Source: Mesorhizobium sp. SARCC-RB16n (GTDB lineage: Bacteria > Pseudomonadota > Alphaproteobacteria > Rhizobiales > Rhizobiaceae). From it: 64,000 bases of DNA. Location: NCBI RefSeq assembly GCF_008520305.1, contig NZ_ML703264.1, positions 373,358-437,357 of the forward strand, in the 5' to 3' direction. A program made the translations under genes and the position numbers. Positions 27,509-35,613 of the stretch are shown one piece after another; position 1 is the stretch's first letter; every line of letters starts with the position of its first letter. The notes below the pieces were generated by a model. The model did not search any database. It had not been told where the DNA came from and saw only the letters and a list, made by a program, of their open reading frames with translations.

Positions 27509-28426
27509 TCACTCGGCATGAGCTTTCCGTGCCACGACGGCCAAGCCGTTGACGGGCTCGCGGCGATCCTGGCGGATGGTCGTTGGCTCCAGCGCGACGA
27601 TCGAGAAGCCGTTGGCCTCGAGGGTCCGCGTGACATAGCCGACCGAATGGGCGTAGCGCCGCGACGGCTGCAGCGCGAAGTCGCCGCCATCCGCCAGGCT
27701 CTCGACGGAGAACGCAAACAGGCCGCCCTCGGCGAGCAGGCCGGCAACCGCTGCCACCAAACCTTCGAGCCGGCCGATGTAAATCAGCACGTCGGCTGAC
27801 GTCACCAGATCGAGCTTGTCGCCCGAATAGGAAAAATCCTGCAAATCCGCTTTTGTCAGCGCGTCATAGATATTTTTTGCCCGCGCCTTCCTCAGCATCC
27901 TTGCCGAGATATCCACCCCCTCCAGCCGGTCGACGATCGGCCTCAGCCTCTCGCCCATCAGTCCGGTGCCGCAACCCAAGTCGAGCGCCAGGCGGAAGCG
28001 GCCCGGCCTTGCCTTGCGGATGGCAGCATCGAGCACCTCGGGCAGCCGGTAGTGGAGCTTGCCGACCAGCATTTCCTCGAATGTCTCGGCATAGTGGTCG
28101 AACAGCGTTTCGACAAAGGCACTGGGCGGCGCCATGGAGGCCGGACCTTTGCCGATCAGCTGCAGTTTGAGGGCCGCGCCCTGGCGATCGGCCGGATCGA
28201 GTTTCAGCGACGTCGTCCAGGCTTGCGCCGCGAGGTCAAGCCTGCCTGATGCCTCCTGCATCTCGCCGAGCCGAAACCAGCCCATTGCCCATTGCGGCGC
28301 CAGTTCCAGCGCGCCGCGCAGCAGCTCGGCCGCTGCGGCACGATCGTCTGAGGCAAAAAGCATCTCGGCATAGTCGGCACGACGATCGGCATTCGGGTCG
28401 CCCGACGAGGTCTGAAGCGGTTTCAT
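27509..28426 (-). CDS. SAM-dependent methyltransferase with N-terminal TPR region
   Basis: 305 residues. Residues ~15-90 contain about two tetratricopeptide-like helices pairs (AELLRGALELAPQWAMGWFRLGEMQEASGRLDLA...). A class I methyltransferase domain follows, with SAM-binding motif LALDLGCGTGLMGERL and acidic post-motif EGVDISARML. The partner bound by the TPR part and the methyl acceptor are unknown. Such TPR-methyltransferase fusions are common in rhizobia. A 151-bp divergent promoter region separates it from the exonuclease gene. Confidence 0.85.
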   Translation of the reverse strand: MKPLQTSSGDPNADRRADYAEMLFASDDRAAAAELLRGALELAPQWAMGWFRLGEMQEASGRLDLAAQAWTTSLKLDPADRQGAALKLQLIGKGPASMAPPSAFVETLFDHYAETFEEMLVGKLHYRLPEVLDAAIRKARPGRFRLALDLGCGTGLMGERLRPIVDRLEGVDISARMLRKARAKNIYDALTKADLQDFSYSGDKLDLVTSADVLIYIGRLEGLVAAVAGLLAEGGLFAFSVESLADGGDFALQPSRRYAHSVGYVTRTLEANGFSIVALEPTTIRQDRREPVNGLAVVARKAHAE

Positions 28427-28577
28427 GATGATGGTTCCACCGGCAGGGTAGCCGGCCGCGCATCTCTGTAGAGCAAAGCATGCCGAAGCTGAACCGAATT
28501 GAGCAGGCTTTGCCTGGCGAGTCAGCAGTCTTGGGCAACAGGCTTCCCGCAGCGGAATTATATCCTATCTTGGGACC

Positions 28578-29588
28578 ATGCGCGCCAGCGACCTGCTTCA
28601 TCCCCGGCCCGAAGGCCTCTACTGTCCGCCGGGCGATTTCTTCATCGACCCGGTGCGACCGGTGAACCGGGCGCTGATCACGCACGGCCATTCCGACCAT
28701 GCGCGTTCCGGCCACGGCTCGGTGCTTGCTACGCAGCAGACGCTCGACATCATGGGACTTCGCTATGGTGAGGATTTTGCCGGGACGACACAGGCAGCTG
28801 CGCTCGGCGAGAGGATTGCCCTCGACGGCGTCGATGTCAGCTTCCATCCGGCCGGCCATGTGCTGGGTTCGGCGCAGATATCGGTCGAGCACCAAGGCCG
28901 GCGCATCGTCGCGTCCGGCGACTACAAGCGGCAGAAGGATGCGACCTGCCTGCCGTTCGAGCCGATCCGCTGCGACGTCTTCATCACCGAGGCGACCTTC
29001 GGCCTGCCGGTGTTTCGCCATCCGCCCGACACGGAAGAGATCGCGCGCCTCTTGAAATCAGCGGCGCAGTTTCCCGAGCGGTCGCATCTGGTCGGGGCCT
29101 ACGCGCTGGGGAAGGCGCAGCGCGTGATGCGACTGCTGCGCGACGCCGGTTACGACAGGCCGCTCTACATCCATGGCGCGCTGGCCAAGCTCAGCGCGTA
29201 TTACCAGAGCCAGGGCATCGATCTCGGCGAACTCGAGCCGGCGACGGTGGAAGACGGCGGCAAGCAGGATTTCGCCGGCGCCATCGTGGTCGGCCCGCCA
29301 TCGGCCTTCGCCGACCGCTGGGCGCGGCGCTTTCCCGATCCGATCTCGTGCTTCGCGTCCGGCTGGATGCGCATCCGCCAGCGCGCCAAGCAAGGCGGCG
29401 TCGAACTGCCGCTGATCATCTCGGACCATGCCGACTGGGACGAACTCACCGCCACCATCAAGGAGACCGGCGCCGCCGAAATCTGGGTCACGCACGGCCG
29501 CGAGGAAGCACTGGTGCGCTGGTGCGAACTGGAAGGCATCGCCGCCCGTCCGCTGCATCTGGTGGGCTATGAGGACGAGGGCGATTGA
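28578..29588 (+). CDS. Ligase-associated DNA exonuclease (metallo-beta-lactamase/CPSF fold)
   Basis: 336-residue metal-dependent nuclease. Motif 2 is THGHSDHARSG, followed by FHPAGHVLGSAQI, ASGDYKRQKDATC and DVFITEATFG, as in the beta-CASP/CPSF-like exonucleases encoded beside bacterial ATP-dependent DNA ligases. It ends four bases before the ligase ATG, so the two are one transcript. Expected role is end processing in DNA repair; this follows from the gene pairing rather than direct evidence. It is not a beta-lactamase. Confidence 0.9.
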   Translation: MRASDLLHPRPEGLYCPPGDFFIDPVRPVNRALITHGHSDHARSGHGSVLATQQTLDIMGLRYGEDFAGTTQAAALGERIALDGVDVSFHPAGHVLGSAQISVEHQGRRIVASGDYKRQKDATCLPFEPIRCDVFITEATFGLPVFRHPPDTEEIARLLKSAAQFPERSHLVGAYALGKAQRVMRLLRDAGYDRPLYIHGALAKLSAYYQSQGIDLGELEPATVEDGGKQDFAGAIVVGPPSAFADRWARRFPDPISCFASGWMRIRQRAKQGGVELPLIISDHADWDELTATIKETGAAEIWVTHGREEALVRWCELEGIAARPLHLVGYEDEGD

Positions 29589-29592
29589 GGTC

Positions 29593-31194
29593 ATGAACCG
29601 CTTCGCCGAACTTCTCGACCGCCTGGTGCTGACGCCGTCGCGCAACGGCAAGCTGACGCTTTTGACCGACTATTTCCGCAGCGTCGAGGATCCCGATCGC
29701 GGCCTGGCGCTGGCCGCCATCACCGGCGATCTCAAGATAGCCGCGGTCAAGCCGGCGATGCTGCGCATGCTGGTCACCGAACGCATGGACCCGGTGCTGT
29801 TCGGCTATTCCTACGACTATGTCGGCGACCTCGCCGAGACGGTGTCGCTGGTCTGGCCGCAAACGCCTGGCAGGATCGCGAACCGCGAGCCGACGCTTGG
29901 CGAGGTGGTGGCGAAGCTGCAGGCGGCAAGCCGCTCCGACGGACCGAAGGTGCTGACGGGGCTGCTCGACAGCGCCGGAATCTCGGCACGCTTTGCCATC
30001 ATCAAGCTGGTCACCGGCGGCCTGCGCATCGGCGTCTCGGCGCGGCTGGCCAAACAGGCGCTGGCCGATTTCGGCAAGGTCGACGTCGCCGAGATCGAGG
30101 AGCTCTGGCACGGGCTCTCGCCGCCCTACACGGTGCTGTTCGCCTGGCTGGAAGGCAAGGCCGAAAAACCGCGCAACACGGCTATGGCGCTGTTTCGCCC
30201 GGTCATGCTGTCGAACCCGGTTGGCGACGGCGATCTCGAAAAACTCGATCCGGCGGATTACGCCGCCGAATGGAAATGGGACGGGATCCGCGTCCAGGCG
30301 GTGGCCGAAGGCGGCATCCGCCGGCTCTATTCGCGCACCGGCGACGATGTCTCAGGCGCTTTTCCAGATCTCGCCGACGCCATGCACTTTTCCGCGGCGC
30401 TCGACGGCGAATTGCTGGTCGGCGATCCGCGTGAAGCGACGGGAACCTTCTCGGACCTGCAGCAGCGGCTGAACCGCAAGACGGTGACGCCGAAGATGCA
30501 GCAGCAGTATCCGGCCTTCATGCGCTGCTATGATGTGCTGCAGATCGGCGCGGAGGATCTGCGCCCGCTGTCCTTCCGCGAGCGGCGCGGCCGCCTCGAA
30601 GCCTTCATCGGCACGCTTGACCCCAGCCGCTTCGATCTCTCTCCCTTCGTCGACTTCGCGGACTGGCAGGCGCTCGAGGACCTACGCCGCGCACCGCCGC
30701 ACCCGATCATCGAGGGCGTGATGCTGAAGCGCTGGGATTCGCCCTATGTCGCCGGCCGGCCGAAAGGTCCATGGTTCAAATGGAAGCGCGATCCGCACAC
30801 GGTGGACGCCGTGCTGATGTATGCCCAGCGTGGCCACGGCAAGCGCTCGAGCTTCTATTCCGACTACACGTTCGGCGTCTGGTCCGGGGTCGAGGGCGCG
30901 GAGGAACTCGTCCCGGTCGGCAAGGCCTATTTCGGCTTCACCGACGAAGAACTGAAACAGATCGACAAATATGTCCGCGACAACACGGTCGAGCGCTTTG
31001 GACCGGTGCGCTCGGTGCGCGCCGACCGCGACAACGGCCTGGTGCTGGAAGTTGCCTTCGAGGGGCTCAACCGCTCGACCCGGCACAAATCGGGCGTGGC
31101 CATGCGCTTCCCCAGGATTTCACGGTTGCGCTGGGACAAGCCGGCCAACGAGGCCGACCGCATAGAAACCCTGCAGGCGCTGCTCGACCGCTAA
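29593..31194 (+). CDS. ATP-dependent DNA ligase
   Basis: 533-residue ligase from the ATG at 29593. The N-terminal ~200 residues form the DNA-binding domain. The nucleotidyltransferase domain has the adenylated lysine in AEWKWDGIRVQ, motif III ALDGELLVGD, motif IV EGVMLKRW and motif V FKWKRDPHTVDAVL. The C-terminal OB fold ends with RSTRHKSGVAMRFPRISRLRWDK (motif VI region). This is the bacterial LigB/cisplatin-resistance-associated type that works with the preceding exonuclease and usually an Lhr-like helicase; no helicase gene follows here. Confidence 0.93.
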   Translation: MNRFAELLDRLVLTPSRNGKLTLLTDYFRSVEDPDRGLALAAITGDLKIAAVKPAMLRMLVTERMDPVLFGYSYDYVGDLAETVSLVWPQTPGRIANREPTLGEVVAKLQAASRSDGPKVLTGLLDSAGISARFAIIKLVTGGLRIGVSARLAKQALADFGKVDVAEIEELWHGLSPPYTVLFAWLEGKAEKPRNTAMALFRPVMLSNPVGDGDLEKLDPADYAAEWKWDGIRVQAVAEGGIRRLYSRTGDDVSGAFPDLADAMHFSAALDGELLVGDPREATGTFSDLQQRLNRKTVTPKMQQQYPAFMRCYDVLQIGAEDLRPLSFRERRGRLEAFIGTLDPSRFDLSPFVDFADWQALEDLRRAPPHPIIEGVMLKRWDSPYVAGRPKGPWFKWKRDPHTVDAVLMYAQRGHGKRSSFYSDYTFGVWSGVEGAEELVPVGKAYFGFTDEELKQIDKYVRDNTVERFGPVRSVRADRDNGLVLEVAFEGLNRSTRHKSGVAMRFPRISRLRWDKPANEADRIETLQALLDR

Positions 31195-31289
31195 TCAGTA
31201 AACGAATCCGAGCTTGCGCGGTCATGAGGACACACGGCATTATAAGCTGATCGCAGTATGCAGCTTCATGAAGGGAATGAGGTAGTCGG

Positions 31290-31544
31290 GTGCAATACGC
31301 AACGGGACAGACGATCAAGATCGGCGACGAGGTTATCGCCGATGGCATGAAAGGAGTGGTCGTTTGCGACTTCGATAATCGTAAGTTCGCAGAAGGCTAT
31401 GAGACTTTGGACATGCCCACGATTGAAATGCTTGGCGGCGGCACTCTGTCCTCAGGCGTCATGATTGAGACCGTTGAGGCAGGCATGATCCACTACGTGG
31501 ATGGAATTGGCGTGATCGATTTCGTCCAACCCGCCAGCCGATAG
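31290..31544 (+). CDS. Small hypothetical protein
   Basis: 84 residues from a GTG at 31290, preceded by GAGGT seven bases upstream. The sequence is beta-rich (YATGQTIKIGDEVIADGMKG, then MIHYVDGIGVIDFV), like a small SH3/barrel fold, with no signal peptide. I do not recognise a family. It stands alone between the ligase gene and a convergent gene. Confidence 0.62.
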   Translation: MQYATGQTIKIGDEVIADGMKGVVVCDFDNRKFAEGYETLDMPTIEMLGGGTLSSGVMIETVEAGMIHYVDGIGVIDFVQPASR

Positions 31545-31581
31545 CCGGAAAAACCGTTTCAAATTTTTTCGTGGCATTGAT

Positions 31582-32727
31582 TTAAGGCTCGATCGAGACG
31601 CGGATCTCGTAGACGTTGACCGCCTTGCCCTGCTTGTCGAAATCGGAATTGACGGCGATGGTTCCAGCCGAGCCCGGATGCTTGTCGGGAAACTTCACGT
31701 CGAACAGATATTCGTTTTTCTGCTGGCCGACCGCGTAACGCTTGCGGCCGCAGTCGCCGAGTTCGCCGAAATTGCAGTCGACGGAGATCTGCGTGTCCTT
31801 GCCGTCCTCGGCGCGGGCGATGATGTCGAACATGGCGTGCTTGCCGGCGAGCTTTTCCAGCACGCCCTGCCCGACATCGAAGGCGATCGCCGAGCCGGAG
31901 GCGCCGGACTGGATGCGCAGGAACGGCCCGCTGTCGTCCTTCATCACCTCGGCCTTGGCGTCCGACGGGGCGGCGACATGGGTCGGGTCGGTCGGCGAAA
32001 ACACGTTGATCCAGTTACGCGACTGGTCCGCAGCGCCGGGCTTTGCCGGCGCGTTGGCGCCGTCAGCGGGGGTGAAATCGTCGCCCTCGACGGTCGGCGG
32101 TGCTTCCGGCGGCGCGGTATTAAGCTGCGCCGCCGACTTGAACACCCCGGTCTGCATGGCAAAAAACAGGCCGATGCCAATCGCCGCGAGCAGCGTCACC
32201 GTGAAGAAAATGGCGGTCAGCGGCAAGCGGCGTCCGCGAATGCGTCGCTCATCGCGGTCCGGCGCCACTTCCGTCGCGGCTCCCGGCGCGGCGGGAGCCG
32301 ACATGTCGATGGACGGTGCAGCCGAGAGGGTGGCGTCCGGCATGATGTCGGGAACGACCGGCAGCACGCGCGAGCGCGGAGCGTCGGATCCGGGCTGCCC
32401 GGGCCCGTCGACGGTGACAGCGGGCGATGGCGCCCTCGGGCCGGCCTCGACCGCAGGCGCTGCGCCGGCCGCGGCCTCTCCCGCCGGCGCGTCGATCTGC
32501 GGCGCAACATCGGGCACCGCCGGCAGGTACTCGGATTCGATCTCGGTGATTTTCGCCTGAATGGCCTTGCGTCGCTTGATGGCGACTTCCACCGTCACGC
32601 CGGGATTGGCCTGGAGCGCACGGTCGAGCGCGGCGAAGGCCGACCGATAGACCTTCTCGCGGAACGCGCGGTCCTCGGCGTTGCCCTTTTCCAAGGCGTT
32701 CCGGATCGCTTTTTCGATCGCGTCCAA
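31582..32727 (-). CDS. Hypothetical single-pass membrane protein with C-terminal extracytoplasmic domain
   Basis: 381 residues if translation starts at the TTG at 32727, which has GAGGG seven bases upstream; the frame is open for another 70 codons but these have atypical composition. Residues ~1-65 are helical and charged (DAIEKAIRNALEKGNAEDRAFREKVYRSAF). A Pro/Ala-rich region follows, then one transmembrane helix (LTAIFFTVTLLAAIGIGLFFAM). The C-terminal ~150 residues (from NWINVFSPTDP) look like a folded beta domain with a pair of Cys. The arrangement suggests a cytoplasmic N-terminus and a periplasmic C-terminus. No function can be assigned. Confidence 0.7.
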   Translation of the reverse strand: MDAIEKAIRNALEKGNAEDRAFREKVYRSAFAALDRALQANPGVTVEVAIKRRKAIQAKITEIESEYLPAVPDVAPQIDAPAGEAAAGAAPAVEAGPRAPSPAVTVDGPGQPGSDAPRSRVLPVVPDIMPDATLSAAPSIDMSAPAAPGAATEVAPDRDERRIRGRRLPLTAIFFTVTLLAAIGIGLFFAMQTGVFKSAAQLNTAPPEAPPTVEGDDFTPADGANAPAKPGAADQSRNWINVFSPTDPTHVAAPSDAKAEVMKDDSGPFLRIQSGASGSAIAFDVGQGVLEKLAGKHAMFDIIARAEDGKDTQISVDCNFGELGDCGRKRYAVGQQKNEYLFDVKFPDKHPGSAGTIAVNSDFDKQGKAVNVYEIRVSIEP

Positions 32728-33015
32728 GCGAGGTCCCTCTGCAAATTGCCACAAGCTTTCATGATGGTTAGCGGCAGGCGACCAATCAATCAACGGGCGG
32801 GCAGCCGCATTCTGCCTCGACGGGCCGTCCAAAGTCCATCTTCGCCATGTTCCGGCAAACAAAATCGAAATATGTCGGTGATTCCAGCATGCAGGACGCC
32901 CGAACCCCGGTTTCGATCGTGGCGGGGCTCTTCGCATGATTTGCCAAGTCGCATCTTGAATTCGCGGCCGGTTGAGTCTATCACCCTGCCCATCTTGGAG
33001 GCCTTGGCCTCCCGG

Positions 33016-33091
33016 GCCGCTTTAGCTCAGTTGGTAGAGCACATCATTCGTAATGATGGGGTCAGGTGTTCGAGTCACCTAAGCGGCACCA
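33016..33091 (+). tRNA. tRNA-Thr (anticodon CGU), CCA encoded
   Basis: A full cloverleaf can be folded. The acceptor stem is GCCGCTT / AAGCGGC, the D arm is TAGCTCAGTTGGTAGAGC, the anticodon stem-loop is CATCA-TTCGTAA-TGATG with anticodon CGT, the T arm is AGGTG-TTCGAGT-CACCT, and it ends ACCA. It reads threonine ACG codons. Its 3' 29 bases are duplicated at 35303-35331. Confidence 0.95.
33063..33091 (+). repeat. attL-like direct repeat (3' end of tRNA-Thr)
   Basis: Starts in the variable loop, covers the T arm and acceptor 3' strand and ends with CCA: CAGGTGTTCGAGTCACCTAA then GCGGCACCA. Identical to 35303-35331. Confidence 0.8.
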
Positions 33092-33194
33092 ATATTTCCC
33101 AAGGCTTTGCGGGCTTTCGAGGTGTAGAGCGGAAAACGCCCTGCCAACAGCCTGCCAACATTCCCCCGCGCCGCTTTTTGCCCGTTTGTTCTCA

Positions 33195-33420
33195 TCAGGC
33201 AAAGGCCTTCGGCGAGGTGTCCGCGCTGATATAGAGCGGGTGCCCCGGAAAACCTTCGGCTGTAACCTTGAGCGCGAGAGGTTCGGCGCCGGCCTCGCAA
33301 GCACCGCCAGGGCGAAGCGGCCTCGGTCGTTCAATGCGCCGTGGGTGCCCCATCCGCAAACCGGCGTGCCGTCGCTCGGGCCGCTTGCAAAATAAGAAAG
33401 TGCCGTTGCGTGAACTGTGG
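33195..33420 (-). pseudogene. Possible degraded gene fragment in the island
   Basis: In the roughly 390 bp between the tRNA and the oxidoreductase gene there is no intact gene. On the minus strand one frame gives SDGTPVCGWGTHGALNDRGR and continues coherently only after a shift of frame into EPLALKVTAEGFPGHPLYIS ending at a stop at 33195. This looks like the C-terminal end of a secreted protein broken by a frameshift, but I do not recognise the family. Confidence 0.25.
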
Positions 33421-33480
33421 AAAGTGTTCTCTGTAACTTGAACCGGCGAGATCGGCGACGCTCCTCTCCAATCTCTGCTC

Positions 33481-34374
33481 TCAAACCAGCATCGACTGCT
33501 GGGCGAAGATACCCGCCGTCGCGCCCTGCGATATTGCCGTGGTGACCGAGGCCATGGCTGGATTTGCAAGATCGCCGGCGGCGTAGATGCCGGGCATGCT
33601 GGTTTCGCGTCGCTCGTCGACCTTGAGGGCGGTGCCGAGCGGCGTATTGACCGTGGCGAGGCCCAGTGATTCATGCAGGCTTGCGGAAGGCTTGTTGCGC
33701 GGATGAGCGAACAGGATGTCGACCGCGGCATTGAGGCCGCTATCGAGATTAACGGTGGTGATATGGCCCCGGTGATGGGCGATTTCGGCGATCTGGCCAT
33801 CAACGACGGGTATGTTGCGGCGCGCCAGATCGGCCCGGATATCGGGTGAAATGTCGTGACTATCGGCGAAGACCGTCAACGTTTCGGTCCAGTCGTGGTA
33901 AAGCCTGACATAATTATGCGACGACGGACCGGACCAGACGAGGCCCCAATGCTGGTCGGCGACTTCAAAGCCATCGCAGTAGGGGCAGGGCACGATGGAT
34001 GTGCCCCAGCTTTCGGTAAAGCCCGGAACATCAGGCATCTGGTCGGCAACGCCATAACTCAGGATCAGGCGGCGCGCCCCAAGGCTTTCGTCATCGCCAG
34101 TGAGGACGGAGAAATTATCGATGGTGCCGGAGATGCTGTCGGCCCGGGCATCGACCAGCTTGACTGTGGGATAACGCGCCAGTTGCCGCCGCGCCTCGGC
34201 CAGGATGTCCAGCGGTGGCTTGTGATCGTGGCCGAGCACACCATGCGAGTGGCCGGCGAAGCGATTGCGCGGCAGGCCGGTATCGAGAACGGTGACCTTG
34301 CGGCGGGCACGGCCCAGCTGCAGGGCGCCGGCGAGGCCGGCAAAGCTACCGCCGATAATGATGACGTCATCCAT
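33481..34374 (-). CDS. Thioredoxin-reductase-like FAD/NAD(P)-dependent oxidoreductase
   Basis: 297 residues from the ATG at 34374. The FAD-binding Rossmann motif is IIIGGSFAGLAGALQLGRARR; the redox-active pair is C130-P-Y-C133 (VPCPYCDGFE), and the C-terminal FAD motif is GIYAAGDLANPA. The expected GxGxxA of the NADPH domain is poorly conserved, the region reading LVWSGPSSHNYVRLY. These small proteins are often called NAD(P)/FAD-dependent oxidoreductases and accompany TetR regulators; the natural partner is not known. The divergent neighbour is a TetR gene with a palindrome between them. It lies inside the tRNA-flanked segment. Confidence 0.85.
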   Translation of the reverse strand: MDDVIIIGGSFAGLAGALQLGRARRKVTVLDTGLPRNRFAGHSHGVLGHDHKPPLDILAEARRQLARYPTVKLVDARADSISGTIDNFSVLTGDDESLGARRLILSYGVADQMPDVPGFTESWGTSIVPCPYCDGFEVADQHWGLVWSGPSSHNYVRLYHDWTETLTVFADSHDISPDIRADLARRNIPVVDGQIAEIAHHRGHITTVNLDSGLNAAVDILFAHPRNKPSASLHESLGLATVNTPLGTALKVDERRETSMPGIYAAGDLANPAMASVTTAISQGATAGIFAQQSMLV

Positions 34375-34490
34375 GGTGATGGGCTCCGTGTTGTGGATGG
34401 AGGGGGTTCGGCTGAGCCTTGCGCGATGGCGGCCCAGAGAAACTCGAGTTGAAGGACAGGGTAAAATCCAATCTTTGGCTTGCATATTTC

Positions 34491-34508
34491 CGATACTACG
34501 TGGTATCG
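34491..34508. promoter_or_regulatory. Probable TetR operator between oxidoreductase and tetR genes
   Basis: CGATACTACGTGGTATCG is an 18-bp palindrome with 16 of 18 positions matching (arms CGATAC/GTATCG). It lies in the 174-bp divergent intergenic region, 40 bp before the TetR start, where it could control both genes. Confidence 0.6.
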
Positions 34509-34548
34509 TAATTCGATAATTAGGATACTGTCAAGGACTGGAATTGTC

Positions 34549-35214
34549 GTGACTGAAAATAGCCAGGGCCGGCGCGGCCGGCCCGCCAACGAGGCGCTTG
34601 GCCAAACCATAGTCGACGCCGCGGGCGAACTCTTTGCGGAACTGGGTTTTCAAGCGACGACATTGGACATGGTCGCTCAGCGGGCGAAGATATCCAAGCT
34701 CAGCATCTACAGGCACTTCGAGAACAAGGAGGCCCTGTTCAGCGCGGCCTTTGCGGCCCGCTGCCATCAGTTAATACCACAGGCCCTTTTTGAAGACGTT
34801 GACGGTTCGGCCGAAGATCAGCTCATGGCGGTGGGATCATCCCTGCTTCGCACGCTGTTGCGCCCGGGCGTCCGCAGCGTCGAAGCCATGGTCATGACCG
34901 ACAGCACGAATCAACAAGCGTTGAGCAAGCTCCATTACGAAGCCGGCCCCGCCCACGTCATCGCTCAAATCGAGGCCTTGCTGCGTCAGTTGCACGCGAA
35001 GGCGGTTCTGAACGTGCCCGATCCTCTCCGGTCCGCCCGCTTGTTTGCCGCGCTTTTCAAAGGATGCGATCTCCTGATTATCGCACGTTTCGATGAGGCG
35101 AGAGCAGAGAACGACAGCGAAATCGAATCCTATTGCCGGTCGGCCGTCGACATGTTCATCGCCGCGCACGGTGCTGAAAGCGGTCTTCGGCCCCCTGCCC
35201 CACTGGCGTTCTAA
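34549..35214 (+). CDS. TetR/AcrR family transcriptional regulator
   Basis: 221 residues from the GTG at 34549 (AAGGA about eleven bases upstream); the frame is open upstream but crosses the operator. The N-terminal helix-turn-helix is TIVDAAGELFAELGFQATTLDMVAQRAKISKLSIYRHFENKEALF, the classic TetR pattern. The C-terminal ligand domain resembles the AefR-like TetR_C group. By position it probably represses the divergent oxidoreductase gene and itself. Confidence 0.9.
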   Translation: MTENSQGRRGRPANEALGQTIVDAAGELFAELGFQATTLDMVAQRAKISKLSIYRHFENKEALFSAAFAARCHQLIPQALFEDVDGSAEDQLMAVGSSLLRTLLRPGVRSVEAMVMTDSTNQQALSKLHYEAGPAHVIAQIEALLRQLHAKAVLNVPDPLRSARLFAALFKGCDLLIIARFDEARAENDSEIESYCRSAVDMFIAAHGAESGLRPPAPLAF

Positions 35215-35277
35215 ACGATATCGGGGAAGGTCAAAAGAGCGGCGCCAGCCACCGGCAGGCCGCTTGAAGGCCGATCA

Positions 35278-35298
35278 GCACAAGCGAGTCGCTTGTGC
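35278..35298 (+). terminator. Hairpin downstream of tetR, next to the attR-like repeat
   Basis: GCACAAGCG-AGT-CGCTTGTGC is a perfect 9-bp stem with a 3-base loop, 64 bp after the tetR stop and four bases before the 29-bp repeat. No T run follows, so termination is possible but unproven. It may instead be part of the recombination site. Confidence 0.45.
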
Positions 35299-35302
35299 AG
35301 GC

Positions 35303-35331
35303 CAGGTGTTCGAGTCACCTAAGCGGCACCA
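35303..35331 (+). repeat. attR-like direct repeat of the tRNA-Thr 3' end
   Basis: 29-bp exact copy of 33063-33091. The sequence upstream does not form the rest of a tRNA, so this is not a second tRNA gene. The following ~280 bp (35332-35613) carry no recognisable gene and contain a short tandem repeat. Confidence 0.8.
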
Positions 35332-35527
35332 GTTTTTCAAACCGATGATCGAAGCAGCTTGGATGTGCGGAACATGGCCTGAATCCCGGCCGCTTGCTTC
35401 TGCCAGGCCGGGTAGTCGTGCGACTTGCAGATATCGGCACAGGTGCGAGGTCCTCCGGGCCCGGAAATTCGCTGGCAAGCGAGCGATCCTGCATTTCAAC
35501 AACAAATGATGGAGATCGCATTTCTAT

Positions 35528-35567
35528 TTTTTTGGAACAGACGCCTGTTTTTTGGAACAGACGCTTG
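35528..35567 (+). repeat. 20-bp tandem direct repeat
   Basis: Two adjacent copies of TTTTTTGGAACAGACGCCTG (second copy has one change, CTTG). It lies in the gene-free stretch 35332-35613, upstream of a small coding gene. A regulatory role is possible but unsupported. Confidence 0.75.
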
Positions 35568-35613
35568 GGTCGCACATTTCCTGCCGACGGTTCTAGAGAC
35601 AGGAGGTTTTGAA

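Larger units (their letters stand above)
33063..35331. mobile_element. Small tRNA-flanked genomic island or remnant (no integrase)
   Basis: The last 29 bases of the tRNA-Thr gene (33063-33091) recur exactly at 35303-35331, the footprint left by integrase-mediated insertion at a tRNA 3' end. The 2.2 kb between holds a degraded fragment, an oxidoreductase gene and its divergent TetR gene. There is no integrase, so it is either the remains of a larger element or cargo left after deletion. An origin as a simple duplication cannot be excluded. Confidence 0.6.

Noticed and set aside
28578-29588. Beta-lactamase or antibiotic resistance gene
   Set aside because: The metallo-beta-lactamase fold motifs belong to the CPSF-like exonuclease group and the gene is joined to a DNA ligase.
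33062-33484. Short minus-strand frames beginning or ending in CRLGDSNT, here and at 35275-35505
   Set aside because: This peptide is the translated complement of the tRNA T arm and 3' end, a familiar annotation artefact and not a protein.
35303-35331. A second tRNA gene
   Set aside because: Only the 3' 29 bases match; no acceptor 5' strand, D arm or anticodon arm can be folded upstream.
35534-35558. EcfG general stress promoter from the GGAAC motifs in the tandem repeat
   Set aside because: No GTT element is found 16-17 bases after either GGAAC, so the spacing does not fit.
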